DNA of 64,000 nt from Hysterangium stoloniferum (GCA_015178975.1 WHVD01000023.1:496001-560000); one strand, 5' to 3'; positions 33,672-46,001 are shown, counted from the stretch's first letter. Notes: generated by a model not told the origin, from the letters alone. A program made the numbers and translations.

Positions 33672-34375
33672 GAGAGCCATAAAACATATAGTTGCACGAG
33701 CTATTCAAACCGTCTTTGACATGTGCATATACGGCTTTTTGAGCTTGCCTTGGATGTTCAAGAACTAGGGTGGGTTTCGTTAGTTTCCATATTGAGTAGT
33801 GCCCGCTATGAGATATGGAAGATTCGATGCGGAGAACTTTACACAGCGCATTCACCAGAAGTCAAAATCAACAAGCTGTTAGGAACCTCCATCAATCACA
33901 TGAATGGCACGAGGATGACCATTCTATGTTATTCGATCTCAATTGGACCAACCTGTACTGATGTGCCGCACTCATCAACAATTCGTTTGCTCAGCTACTA
34001 AAATGCGAAAACTCAGAGCCATAAAATATATAGTTGCACGATCTAGTCAAACCGTGCCCAACCCGTTTTGATATGCACGTATACGACTTTTGAGCCCACC
34101 TTGGGTGTTCATGGACTAGGGTGGGTTTCGTTAGTTTTTATTTACTGATATTAGTAGTGACCGCTATGGGATATGGGAGATTCAATTTGGGGAACGTTAC
34201 ACAGCGCATTCACCATAAGTCATAGTCAACAAGCTGTTGGACGACGGTGCCTCCATCACATGAATGCCACTCGGATGACCATTCTATGTTATTCGATCTC
34301 AATTGGACCCTTTCTTGCCAACCTGTACTGATGTGCCACTCATCACCAATTCGTTTGCTCAGCTACTAAAATGTC
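33672..34375. repeat. Tandem duplication, mirror copy
   Basis: Reverse complement of 20272-20975. Confidence 0.8.
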
Positions 34376-34992
34376 TTGTACCATCTATGATTCTGATACA
34401 CAAGCGTCGAATTTGCAATGGAAGGATGTGTGTCTCGGAATCTGGTTGAATAGAGTCCTCGTTGGGAGTTGCTTATTAGAGATAGTATTTGGGCCCGGGT
34501 ACTACAAGCGCACTAGAATATTATATAGAGGAGATTTATATCCAACGCCTAAGGTGCCTGACCTGCCAATATAAGTAGTTCTACTTATAACAGAGAAACG
34601 GTTACTAAACGCACCACAGGTTGAACAGGACTCAGTCGATTGTTACGACTCGGCATCCCGGCCACAGATCTGATCACATCAATGTTCGCTACGTCGTACC
34701 GGTGTCATATCAAGCGCAAACGCCTCATTGAGCCCCCAGCTACTTTTATTTATTATGAATAAGTTGATAAACTCTCAGACAAATGATATTTAAAGCAGTG
34801 TAGTCTAGCCGGAACACAAGCATTATGAAAATTAGAAGGAAAACGTCCTGGGAATGTCGAAAACTGCCATCAGTATGAAGAGTAACCCTCAAGCATTAAA
34901 AGTATGTATCTAATTAATATAACAGAGAAATGATTTGTGGGAGAATGAGGAATTATTTGCTAAGTTACTATTGGTGACAATAGTGGATCCCA

Positions 34993-35256
34993 TTGTCAGG
35001 GTACACTGCTTCGCAATCATCGCAATACAAGTACCTGCATGAATCCTCCACATCCATGGGACCTTCAAAAGAGGAAGAAGAGGGCACACTTGACCCAGAC
35101 ACGATTACAGCTGCTAGCGAGGAGCTCATGGAATCTACTGACATGAAACGGTTGGGTTGGGATGATGCAGATGATAATGGTTTGCGGCGACTGAGGTTGG
35201 GAATGAGTTGTGAGACAGAGGTGGGCTTGAAGACATATGTGCTGGAGGGGCTCTAG
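34993..35256 (+). CDS. Orphan acidic C-terminal exon, unknown protein (right arm)
   Basis: Mirror of 19391-19654 with one C/T difference that changes Thr to Ile in the DPDTTT stretch. Otherwise the same acidic, Ser/Glu-rich segment ending TYVLEGL. Unknown function. Confidence 0.3.
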   Translation: MSGYTASQSSQYKYLHESSTSMGPSKEEEEGTLDPDTITAASEELMESTDMKRLGWDDADDNGLRRLRLGMSCETEVGLKTYVLEGL

Positions 35257-36396
35257 ATGGGGTTACTATGTACATATTTTTAGTTTAAAACCTTTGACGC
35301 AAATAAATATTAAACCTTCGCGAAAATCAGATGGGAATTCCCTTGCTCGGCAGTTGCGGCGTAATGGGTGACGAATGGTGGCCTAACCTCTTGTAAAAGT
35401 TGGAACAATTGCTGGTTGTGTTTCTGTACACAATATATCAGTAATTTGAGATGAGAGGAAGGTGCATTTAACATACCACCATCTGGATCAAAACTGGGAT
35501 AGTCGGCACTCATAGTATGACAATCTTCAAGGCTGCGACAGGACAGCAAACGACTCACAGAGATGCAGAACAATCTAAGGAAGTTAATTTAGAGAGGCTC
35601 AGGGAATATTGGCACACCTGGGCTTGACTAGGCTTCAAAACCATCCAATGCAACGTCATTAACCTATAATCAGCCAATTCAAATATCACATCCCTCAACA
35701 ATAACTCCAGACTCTTGTTTTTTAAACTTGACATCTTTGTATCATCCTCAAACCACTTTGACACCAACACAGCCACCTTCCCACCACCTTCAAACTGAGC
35801 CTGAGCACTATAACCCGCCCACTTTCATCATCCCTCAGGATATGTATTCATACTCTCCCAATAACTCTTTGATGCATTCTCACAACTCACCACTTCCTTT
35901 TCCTCATGTACAGCCCGAATTTTTAACACAAAATTCACAAACATATGCTATAGCCCCCCTTCACCCAGTGTTAAATGGTCCAGCCTCACCACACATGCTT
36001 AATTGACCCCCTCAACTTGTCACCATCAGCACTAGTTGACCCCCTCAACTTGCTGCCATCAGCACTGGGAATCCTGCAAGTTACTATCTATCCTATTTCA
36101 GCACTAATGGTGCAGAGTCACATCCTAATCAATTTCATTCTTACACATCTCATTTTTGGTTGAGACAATAAGACTTCTTTTATAAAAACTTAATTTTAGA
36201 TTCTATTATGTAAATACAGAAACAGTAATTTGTCTCATTATTGCAAGAGAATAATTTCTGTATTAGAAATTGATGATTACACATGTTAAAGGTCTGAAAG
36301 CGTGTCTGGGGGACGGTATGGCATATGTATAAGAGCAAGTAAGCTTAAGTTGACATTAATGGGATGAGATCTGGGACTGGGATGCCGAGTCATAAC

Positions 36397-36997
36397 AATT
36401 GACTGTGAACTCCAGGTTGAAGTAGTACTTCTAATGAAAACAATTTAGAATTAACAGTGATTCCATTGACACTTGCAATTGGTGACTAGGTAGAGATCAG
36501 CCAAATAGATCAACATCTTAAACATGTTCAGGCACTACTTACACTTTTCATTTACACATAGCACTGCATATTACTGTATCATGTGTTTATCACTTGAAAT
36601 GGTTGGCTCGCTCACGATTGTCCTTTGGCAAATATTCTGGATAGCTCATATTAAGGCATCCATTCGGTAAGCCATGAATACATTGTGCAGCAAATACTGA
36701 ATACATAGACCCCAATGTAAATTAAAAACTATCTTAAAGACAGAGAATGCCAGGATGTACTTATGACAAAAAATCATACTCACGTTGCTGGGGACCATCA
36801 AGTGAGAAATTAATCCCCTGGAATAATGTGCATAGCCAGGTGTTTTCCTTTGCAGCACTAAATGCTGCAACATATTCAGCTTCACATGTTGAGGCAGCAA
36901 CTGTTTTCTTTCATGGGCATTCCAGAATATGATGCTGGAGCCTACAGAAAATGCAACCCCCCCCACACACTTTGATGTGTATCAGGACAATTAGTCC
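36397..36997 (-). pseudogene. Copia RNase H relic, mirror copy
   Basis: Reverse complement of 17650-18250. The RT piece that continues it on the left side (16633-16841) is missing here. Confidence 0.65.
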
Positions 36998-37759
36998 AGT
37001 TAGGATCCTCACCCTTTCAGGCCCCCAAAACTTGGTCTTACCTTGATAACCATTCTGGGACCCTGACATCAGTGCCTTGGGATCTGGAGCCACCACCTCA
37101 GGACCCCAACACTTGGTTTATGTTGGCATCCCTGTCTTTCAGCCTCTGCAACTTGTTCTTACCCTTGTAACCCTCCAGCACCCCAACATTGGAGCTCCAG
37201 GACACAGCACAACCTCCTCAGGACCCCAAAACCTGTTGTGCTGTAGTGTACCCCTTTAGGTGTTCCATTCCATCTCCATTCTGATGCTCTCCCTTCATCT
37301 GTTTCTATGTGTAAACATTATTTTCCACCTCATACCTTTTAGAATACTTTTATTACATTACATTTAGTTCTAGCTTGTTCCTTGTTCCTTTCATACTTTT
37401 TTTGATCCATCATGACCTCTCACTTTTATAATCGGCCATCCATTACAGTTAGCATAAAACCTTTCTCATCTATGCTACAGTTCTTTAGTTTGAAACTTGA
37501 CCTAGATTACCCCCCTCTTGTTTAAGTCCTCTTATATTTCTCTTAATACTCTTACTCTTACTCTACAACTCTTAGTATTTTCAGCCCTCCAGTTGATTCA
37601 GCTACATGTTGTCTTTAATCTTTATCATACTATCTGCTCTGTTTGAAATGCCAGAGCACCCTAACAGTTGATGTGAGGGTGCAACCACATATGTTGAAGC
37701 CAAGCTCCACTCTGCCTTATAAAATTAGACCTCCCAATTAGTACAATTCACTATTTTTG

Positions 37760-37830
37760 ATCATACCGAGTTACATAGACTACTGTAAGCCTAGAACCCC
37801 AGCGGGCTATCGTAATTAGGCGCGAGAGGG
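37760..37830 (-). repeat. Inverted piece of the inverted-repeat-1 spacer
   Basis: 71 bp equal, with a few changes, to the reverse complement of 11492-11563. It joins the right arm of repeat 2 to the third SH3 locus. Confidence 0.8.
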
Positions 37831-38167
37831 GTTCATCCTTGTTATTTAAAAGTTCCGCAGAGTTCCAGACTGAGCTATTGGACTGCATATTTGCAATATG
37901 CACTTTCGCCCCCCCCAATACAATGAAAGTATTATGCCCTCAATTATCTCCCTCCACCCTAGCTTTGGTTTCATTGGCATGCGGAAAATGGTCAGGCTCG
38001 TGTTGTCAACTCTGACATTAAGTCAGACAGAACCACATATAACTTGGGAGGAACACGATAGAATCCTTTCTTGGCGGCCTTGACGGGGAAATCTTGTACG
38101 AGTAATCACACTTTTACCCTCAGGAAGTAGTAGCCGCCCATCTATTTTTCAAAATCCGAACCCATGG

Positions 38168-41100
38168 TGGATCGGACAAATGTAATTTGTACGAGTTCTT
38201 TAGTGATCATAGGTCTCACCCAATGTCACTGTGACAATCTCCCCTATTGTTCACTAGCGCTTCTCCCCTTCTCTTCGTCTCCCATCTCACAGGATGCTTG
38301 CAGCATCTGTGATAGTTCTTTTTATTTCACGCCCGTTAAATTTCTGAACTCAACGGAGCAAGACCACCGGCAGGCCACTTCGCTGGCCACACAATACTTA
38401 CGATACGGCACATTCCACTGCTGGCTTCAATGGGTGGCCCATTTACTCGCAGAAGTAACAACAACCGGCAGCGCTCCAAACTCTTTTTGCCATGCCCGCC
38501 CCGGCTAGTGATCGAAGACCCACTCAGCTTCACTCGATTTTATGCTGGTGTGCGCCAGCGTTCGTGCCGCTTCAAGCCTACATGCCGTCACACCCACTTC
38601 CTTGGTGCCGAGCTTGGACAACATTTAAGTCCGCTCCTCTGTGACGAGTCCGCAGCACCCATTACTATTGCTGGCCCACTTCTTCCCGGCTTCACATTGG
38701 AGGACATCTTTCCCTCCCAGGATGGCTCTCACTCATCCCAACCACCTCCCAAGCTTGGACAACATTTAAGTCCTCTCCTCTGTGACGAGTCCACAGCACC
38801 CATTATTATCGCTGGCCCACTTATTCCCGGCTTCCCATTGGAGGACGTCTTTCCCTCCCCTGATAGCTCTGGTCTATCCACTGACAGCTCTTCTCTGTCC
38901 CCCGAAGTTTGCACATCCACTATTTTACCTCGCAGCGCTGACCCACTGCTCCTCTCCATCGAGTCAAAGGCGCAACTATCTTGGACCTCTGCACTAGCAT
39001 TGTCCCCTGCTGATGGCGACTTCCTGCTTCCCCATGCTCACCTCTTCCCCCCTCGAGGGAATCCTCTGCCACGCCCCAACTCCAATCCCCATATCAATAC
39101 ATCTCCAGGTGATGCCTCCACGCTGCCCCATGTATCCTCTACCCTCAACCGAGATGCATGGGCCTTTTTCTTGGTGGACTATCTGGACCGACCGTTTGTA
39201 GTCGCACTACTGCACATCATTGACCATGGCTGTGACATCGGCTTCAGAGGTGACAGGGCATGTAGCCAATCATGTCCTAATCTCCCTACTGCTTCCTCCT
39301 TCCCCGATGCAATCACTTCTGATATTGACACCCAGCTCGTGCGTGGGCGACTTCGAGGTCCATTTCTATCCCCACCTTTACCTCATTTCTGCTCCTCACC
39401 ACTGGGTGTCACTGCATGAAAGCATTCCCATAAACTTCGCTGGATTCATCATCTCTCTTGGCCTCGTGGCTCCTCCGTCAATGATGGTATACCAGATTCT
39501 GAAGCACATATTAAGTATGATATGTTTCAGACTGCCATCACTGATCTCATTGAGTCTGGCCCTGGATCGATCATGCTCAAATTGGATCTCGAACAAGCCT
39601 TTCATCACATTCCTATCCGACCAGCTGATTGGCCACTACTGGGTTTCCATTGGGCAGGAAATTTTTATTATGAGCTATTCCTTATGTTTGGTCTGTGCTC
39701 TGCTCCATATATCTTCCACTTATTCTCTGAGTGCCTCCACTGGATCTTATACCACCATCTTCCTGCCTTCATTCGGCATTATTTGGATGATTTTTTGCAG
39801 ATTTTCAAGCCACATACCCCACTTCCCCTTATCCATGCAGCTCTTGAATGGACCCATGGCTTAGCAAATGCCCTTGGTCTCCGTTTCCAAGAATCTAAGC
39901 TTGAGGGTCCATCAACCTGCCTCGAATACTTAGGCATTGAACTTGACTCCATGGCTATGGAGGCTCGTCTACCTGCAGGTAAACTGACATATCTGTCAAA
40001 CCTTCTCATCAAATGGCAGGCCAAGACGCATTGCACCCTCCACGAGTTACAGGAACTAACTGGGTTCCTTCAATTCTGCTCTCAGATCATCTCTTTCTCC
40101 AAAGCCTTCATGCACTCACGGTTCAATTTCACAATGTCATTCACCTCTCCTTTTGCTCGCCGCCGTCTTACTCGCCCTGCATGTCGCGACATCACTTGGT
40201 GGGCTACTTATGCCCCCGGTTGGAACAGAGTCCATTTCATCTCCCCTGCTCGAACTACCCTCCAAATCTTCACTGATGCAAGTGGTGCAAAGGTGCAGGT
40301 GGAGTATTCAGCAATCGATGGTTTTCTTGTCGAATTCCTCATCGTTATTCAGGTGCCAACATCCAAGTTAAAGAATTTTACGCCATTATCCATGCTATTT
40401 TATGCTGGGGTCCCCATTTCTGGGGCCATCATGTTATCTTTCATACTGATAACCAAAATGTACATTCCGCTATTTCGAAGCTCTCCATCCACTCATCTCC
40501 CACGATGGAACTCTTGCATCAATTCCTTGGGCTTGCATCCCACCTTGACTTCCTTTTCGAATCTAAATGGCTTCCTTCCAAGGAAAATTCCATTGCTGAT
40601 GCTGCCTCTCACTTTGAATTCACCTTCATGTTCTCCATCGCCCCCAATCTTAATCTCAAGGCCTCCCCCAAGGTTCTCTCTCTCAAGTCAACCTACAGCC
40701 CTACTGAGCCTCGCCCTATCGTTTCCATTATCTCATAACAACGTCGGGTCTTCATGGCCGCATTCACAGACCACTTCTCCCAGTCCTCTGGCCTTTCTAA
40801 GCTCTGCCCCGCTTGGCCCGTGCCTGCTGCCATGGATGCCTGTCTATCATCTGTGGTCGCAGCTGGCTCCCACTTTAGACCACAACATGATGTTGTTCAC
40901 CAGACCAGAGTGAGATAAAGATGGATCGGACAAATGTAATTTGTATGAGTTCTTTAGTGATCATAGCTCTCACCCAATGTCACTGTGACAATCTCCCCTA
41001 TCGTTCACTAGTGCTTCTCCCCTTCTCTTCGTCTCTGTTCCTTCGTCTCCCATCTCACAGGATGCTTGCAGCATCTGTGATAGTTCTTTTTATTTCCCAC

Positions 41101-41271
41101 CCACCACCCCTCTTTCATATTCGCTAACTCTTAGTTTCTTTGTACCTTAACTAGTCTCATGTAGTGGCCCGCGCCTGCTGCCATGGATGCCTGTCTATCA
41201 TCTGTGGTCGCAGCCGGGTCCGCTTTAGACCACAACATGATGTTGTTCACCAGACCGGAGTGAGATAAAGA
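38168..41271 (+). mobile_element. Ngaro-like (DIRS-group) retroelement with split direct repeats
   Basis: Repeat layout is A1 (38168-38328), coding region, B1 (about 40815-40920), A2 (40921-41097), B2 (about 41166-41271). A begins TGGATCGGACAAATG, B ends GAGTGAGATAAAG; A2 has a 13-bp insertion relative to A1. This A1...B1A2B2 arrangement is that of split-direct-repeat YR retroelements (PAT/Ngaro type). No target duplication is visible when compared with the empty site at 12405-12415, as expected for tyrosine-recombinase integration. The tyrosine recombinase itself is missing, so the copy is non-autonomous. Confidence 0.85.
38430..40913 (+). pseudogene. Ngaro-like gag-like region and RT/RNase H
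   Basis: One frame from 38430, interrupted by TGA at 39417-39419. The N-terminal part is Ser/Pro-rich and contains an in-frame 141-bp (47-residue) tandem duplication (38611 and 38752). After the stop: KLRWIHHLSWPRGSSVNDGI, then LKLDLEQAFHHIPIRPADW, SAPYIFHLF and the catalytic YLDDF, then THCTLHELQELTGFLQF, all typical of DIRS/Ngaro RT. A frameshift near 40300 moves RNase H to another frame (TDASG; KEFYAIIHA; HTDNQNVHSA; ADAASHFEF). After the RNase H a short MAAFTDHFSQSSGLSK stretch may be the last trace of the lost C-terminal part. Confidence 0.85.
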
Positions 41272-41535
41272 CTCCATAAGGCAAGCATTCATATTTAATT
41301 TCTGAGTGTGCGCAAGTCATGCGGTAATATTTTCAGTGTGCGCCTTGTCCCGTGAACGAAAGTAACTTGGCATATCGCCTTAGATTCCATTTGGACAGTG
41401 GAATGTGCGTGTGCGTGTGGATGTGTGGGTTTAACGAGCGTATAAGGCATGCAGAGTTCAGGTTGCATTCAGCCAGCAAGTACGCCTCTCTGGCTCAGTC
41501 ATTGCAAAACACCAACTACGTATACATTTTCAGTC

Positions 41536-41949
41536 ATGAAAATTACTTTACTCTCTCTCGTCGCCATTCTCTGCGCTCCTTCCGTCTTCGCGATTCCGTC
41601 GCCAGAGGCGAACACGATTTACACTGTCAATACTAAGAAGTCGGCTCTCCACGAGCGTGTAGTCGAGACCGTCAACGCCGATGCACTCAAGTGTCGCACC
41701 TGCCCCAAGACGTCTTGCACTGCCGTTCTTCAATATCCCGATGGCGCTCAGATCAATGTGAGGTGCAAGACGGATTCAAACACCACGCCTGTGAATGGTT
41801 GGCCGTGAGTACTTCCCCTACATGGTGCTTGTAGACAGTGAGTTGATTTTTGACTAATCATTTTAAGATGGTGGGACCTCACCAGTGATGGTTGCTGGGT
41901 ATCTGACGAATTTGTTTCTTGGACCGGTGGGGTACCCCCCAATTGCTGA
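41536..41949 (+). CDS. Small secreted SH3-like protein, copy 3
   Basis: Exons 41536-41804 and 41868-41949, intron 41805-41867 with the same donor, branch and acceptor as in copies 1 and 2. 116 residues, differing from them by Arg65 to Leu (CGT to CTT in TAVRQYPDG) besides silent changes; signal peptide and all six cysteines kept. The 5' flank has lost two bases of a GTGG run. The Ngaro element sits about 260 bp upstream of the ATG and removes or displaces most of the original promoter region beyond that point, so expression may differ from the other copies. Confidence 0.8.
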
Positions 41950-42802
41950 AGTGATTCCGTTGTGGGAACCATTTGAATTATATGCGCGTGTATTTTTAGC
42001 TTGCGTTGTTGTTGATTCAAACCAATTTGATGTTTATGTGTGGGTGATATGTGCCGGGGTGTGATATTGTCTGCAAACCGAAGTATGAGTTCAAACCTTG
42101 ATTCTGGTCATTACTCTAGGTAAGTGACATTCGTTTCAATTACTCTCAAGGTTGTATTATGAAAGGTACCCTATTTCACGGGCCGAAAATGCTCGCGAAA
42201 TGTTCCCCTCAAGACGAAGAGCATTGTAGGGTTGCCGTCCTTATTGGTTTTCAGATCAACCAGTTGTAGCATGCAGAAAGATGTGGTTAAAGAGTTGGAG
42301 ATATACTATCTTTGATTTAGTTGGTTACCTCTTACATTACTTTCAACTCCTTAGTTTACTCTTCATTATGTGTGACTTATGCCATCACCCTTTGTTGCTT
42401 CTTTTGAAACGCCCATGGAATCCTGTGAGGAGAATGAATGTTGTTCGCTCGAGAAATCGCCAACGAGAAGTCACATGTGAATGAAGTGAGTTGCGGGAGG
42501 GATAAAGTGTGAGCGCCAAGTAATTTTCAAAATGGCTACGCATCGTTGTGATCTGGGCGGGGCGGGTGCAACTGCTTGGCAATTCCGGCCGCAGTAGCAT
42601 GGCTGTGATAAATAGTGTTGATAAAGTAGACTCTCCCCACCCCCGCAGCATCCAGGATGTAGACCCTGTAGGAAAAATCCACCCTTCAATGCGCTAGATT
42701 CTCTCAAGGGGGTTAAGGGGAAGTGACATGGAGGTAAAACCAGTTCCTCACAGTTATGGTTAGTTGGGCGAAATTTAGGTTCATAAGGTTTAGGACAGTG
42801 CG

Positions 42803-43136
42803 TGTAAGGTCGTTGATTGACCTCACTCAGTCAGTACAGACAGGACTAAGTTTTCTTTTTTCCAGTGTTAGAGTGTGTGCGGGAAATACAAGTAGAAGCT
42901 TCTCCCCTGTAACTACATTGATCAAGAGTTAACATATCTTTGGAGGAACAATGGAGTGTTGGTATCAGAGACATGGGGGGAACAAGGGTCGATTGAGGTT
43001 GTGATGTAAGGTAGGAGAACAAAAGGAACAGCTCGGTGGAAGACAAAGGTGATTAAGTAGCACAAAAGGAGGGTTGGGTGGGACAATAGGAAACTGATCA
43101 GTAATGTGTGCCTGTGTTAAGATGGCCAGGATTACA
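42803..43136. mobile_element. Solo LTR, family U, orthologous to 14334-14667
   Basis: Same insertion point and same flanks (GTGCG/GTACG) as in locus copy 2. Confidence 0.8.
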
Positions 43137-43214
43137 GTACGACTCCTCACAAACTACACTAGGTAATTGTCTGAGGGACACTAAGTCCCTCTAACGTGAT
43201 TATCTTATTTCGCA

Positions 43215-43530
43215 CAGTTTTCACAACCTGACTCTTTACGGTGGTGACTTCTACTCCCAACACTTTGCCCCTGAGGACATTGCTGTTATTCCCCAGGACT
43301 ATGTGCAATGGTACCCAAAATCGCCAAGAGGTGGTCCCATATGGCTCAGTATAATTTGCAATATCTTAGCTGTGGAGGATGTATTCACCTTGCCAGAAAG
43401 TCTGAATGATCTCAGTATTAGCAATGAAAATGGGAGGTGGATGTGATGCACTAAAGTGCAGGAGCTCAGATACAGACACAGACACAGACACAGACAATAT
43501 GGGTGAGACAAAAATTCACCAGAGTTTAAC
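43215..43530 (+). other. Retroelement leader / gag-like relic
   Basis: Third-locus equivalent of 14755-15080 with a CAGACA microsatellite near 43470-43495. Confidence 0.4.
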
Positions 43531-43751
43531 TATGGACACATAGTGGTACACAACATGCATCTAATGTGTTGAATCATAAAATCTAACACTCTGCAGGAAT
43601 CTTCTAGGATGGTCCAAGGAGCTACTGTATCGGATAATGTCTTGCCAGAGGAAAGACCTTAAGGCTGACAAGTTCATCAATTGTAGTATATGCTTGAATA
43701 TACATACATAAGAATGAAATAAGTTCTATAACCAGAAATGGTCACTGGGAC

Positions 43752-44839
43752 TGCAGTGACAGACCACAGACCTTGAATGTCATGTAATGTATCAAAGTTG
43801 GGGGGAAAGGTCTCTTTGTGGCTATTATGCCCACAAATGTACATACATAATTATTCAACTATTGTTAGTTAAAATCTGTGCAATGTATCCTAACTAGAAA
43901 AAATAAGGAAAATATCTGAAAAATATAATCTGTCTACATGATAAGTCCCACAGAATCATGAAGGATTAAAATAAGGATTTCCAGAATAAATACTCTACCC
44001 TTCACAGTACCTCCCATTGAAGAATCATGTTACACAAACTGCTGTTTTCATAGTATCTCTGTCCATACTTTGCCTACATCCCTGCTGAGTTGGAGAGCTC
44101 AATGTCCTTAAGGACATTTGTAAACCCATTCCTTTTGAATGCTTTGTCAATTCCCAAATATAACTCTTCCATTTTTCTCAAAATATTGAGTGATACCCTG
44201 TAGGACCTGATAATTCCTCCAAGTAAAGACAACCAAGTATGAAGGTCAGGTTATAAGAACTGCCCAATCCACACAATGATTCAAGTACAGAATTAATATA
44301 CAATAGTATCGTAGTAGAAGGAGAAGATAGATGAGAGTAACTATACAGTTACTTGAGGTTTCTGAAACTAATAGACTCTTAGAGTTGTAAGACTAAACTA
44401 GTTGGCTACTACAGCCCAACCCCAGCCAGATGGGAGCCTGAGAGGAATGTAGGCATCACAACTTGAGAATGCAATGCATAGTTAGAGTATAGAATGATTA
44501 TAGATGGAGTACTGGCAGTGGATGCTATAGTGGGGGAATGGAGAGATTAGAAATGATAGTGCTTAAATGGTATCATGAGGGGAGTCAGGGTTGAGAGCTA
44601 AGAGAGCTAGTTGATTGTAGTATATGATCAAATAGAAGTGAAAACTATATTTTATAACTAACAAGGTCTTTAGAACTGCAAAGACAAACCAACAACCTTG
44701 ATCATCACTATAAGTGGGTCAAGGTTGGGTTGCAGTGTCTCTTGTCACTTTCTGCACCCACAACAATACATACAAGTGCATGACTATTCAACTACCCCCC
44801 CCTGCCTCTTTCCACACCCACTTCCTACCATCCAACCCC
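43752..44839. other. No gene; diverged direct repeats
   Basis: Segments near 43680-43870 and 44600-44790 resemble each other (GATTGTAGTATATG, CAACCTTGA/CAGACCTTGA, ACATACA...CATGACTATTCAAC), possibly two ends of an unclassified element. Nothing else recognised. Confidence 0.3.
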
Positions 44840-45511
44840 AGCCCATAGATTTTTGTCTCATCAGATCACACCACCTTCTTCCAGTCCTCCACAGTTCAAT
44901 TCTGATGTGCCAAAGCAAAGTCTCTCCTCTTCTTCCTATGCTTCTTAGAAAGAAGAAGCCTTTTCTTCTTTACTATAGGTTTCATCCCAGCTGCCTTGAG
45001 TCCACAATGCACTGTTTGAGGATGGAGTGACTGGTTGGTGATAGTGTTGGAATTTGTGGTTCAGAACATTATGTACCCACATGTATCCATAATAGTCCCT
45101 ATCCATGTCTGTGACTCTGTCCAGTATGCGGTCGTCTGAGTTCGGTTACTTCTGGTAACCAGTCTGTGTCTGTGTCCGAGTGGTGGTCTATTTGTCCACT
45201 AGGGTCACTATTATGTGCCCCGATCCCCCTTCATTTATCATTCTAACAGATAGTTCAAAGTGCCTTTGTTGCATCTACAGCTGTGTCAGCCTTCCCAGAG
45301 CTGATAAGGCATCATGCAAAACAGATGTTGGCTGTAGAGAGTTTGGAAGGGTGACCACCAGAGGCCTTAGAAAAGTGGGAGTCATATTCAGAGTGAATTT
45401 TAGAGATAGTAGCAAGCCATAGCCAGTAGAAAGTGAAATATTTTTGGCAGAATAGCCAGCATCAAGTAGAGAAAGGATCTCATACTGGGCAGCAGGGGAA
45501 AGGGGATGCAT
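44840..45511 (-). pseudogene. Tc1/mariner transposase relic interrupted by an LTR
   Basis: Minus strand. 45511-45275 has a Tc1-type helix-turn-helix (LSPAAQYEILSLLDAGYSAK) with a frameshift afterwards. After the LTR (45045-45248) follow a TVRRAL-like segment, a KKKRLL-like basic stretch and WSDETKIYGLGLDGRKWVWK (first catalytic Asp). The second Asp and the Glu are missing; the copy ends at a poly-C run near 44795. Confidence 0.65.
45045..45248. mobile_element. 204-bp solo LTR with target duplication GATAG
   Basis: TGTTGGAATTTGTGG...CATTCTAACA flanked by GATAG at 45040-45044 and 45249-45253, inside the Tc1 relic. Confidence 0.9.
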
Positions 45512-46001
45512 AGTTGGAATTAGGAGAATCTTAGCTGTGAGAGCCCTTTAACTTATACTTTAGCACAACATGATCACATAACATGTTGAAAAAACATAAA
45601 CAAGTGCAAACAATCAACATAATACATGATTTTCATACAAGAGCCTGCGAGCAACAAAAGGTATCCAATGAACCTTCTATATGAAAATATTCATATTGAT
45701 ACCATATATGGAGATTACACAATGACATTATGTGATATCACACTATGCATGATAGAGTATGTTGACAAATATTTTGGTGATTTTTACTATTTTATCTACT
45801 GAGGTATAAGGTATGTAAGTTGAAACTGCAAAATATTGGATATATTTTCAGTTACTGTATATCTATGGTGAGTAGCTTTATCCTGATTATATCTCCTGCA
45901 TAAAGTGCTCATGTATATTACAGATCATTATTTATGTACTTTATAGAGTACATTATATCTATACAAGACTGAGATCATTATTTAGGTCTTGCTTTCTAAC
46001 A
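45512..46001 (+). mobile_element. AT-rich region including the 5' LTR of copia element 2
   Basis: Ends GCTTTCTAACA at 46001, followed at 46002 by GGTTATGGCC, the same primer-site word as in the copia element at 62151. The start of the LTR was not identified. Confidence 0.45.

Larger units (their letters stand above)
30476..37759 (-). repeat. Inverted repeat 2, right arm (7,284 bp)
   Basis: Gap-free reverse complement of 16888-24171. Mirror positions: GC-rich patch 31412-31547, 70-bp tandem pair 31181-31333, microsatellite 30606-30645. The outer end at 37759 lacks the first 46 bp of the LTR and the copia RT piece present beside the left arm, so the arm edge is not an element edge. Confidence 0.95.
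37833..43751 (+). repeat. Third copy of the SH3 locus (direct relative to 12075-15280)
   Basis: 37833-38167 matches 12075-12409 and 41272-43751 matches 12410-15280, apart from the block 13700-13942, absent here, and the tRNA-bearing element, also absent here. Split by the Ngaro-like element 38168-41271. Confidence 0.9.

Noticed and set aside
16888-37759. Giant transposon with 7.3-kb terminal inverted repeats
   Set aside because: The arm edges lie within older LTR and TIR elements, there is no target duplication at the outer edges, and the spacer holds only LTR relics; a segmental inverted duplication or an assembly effect fits better.
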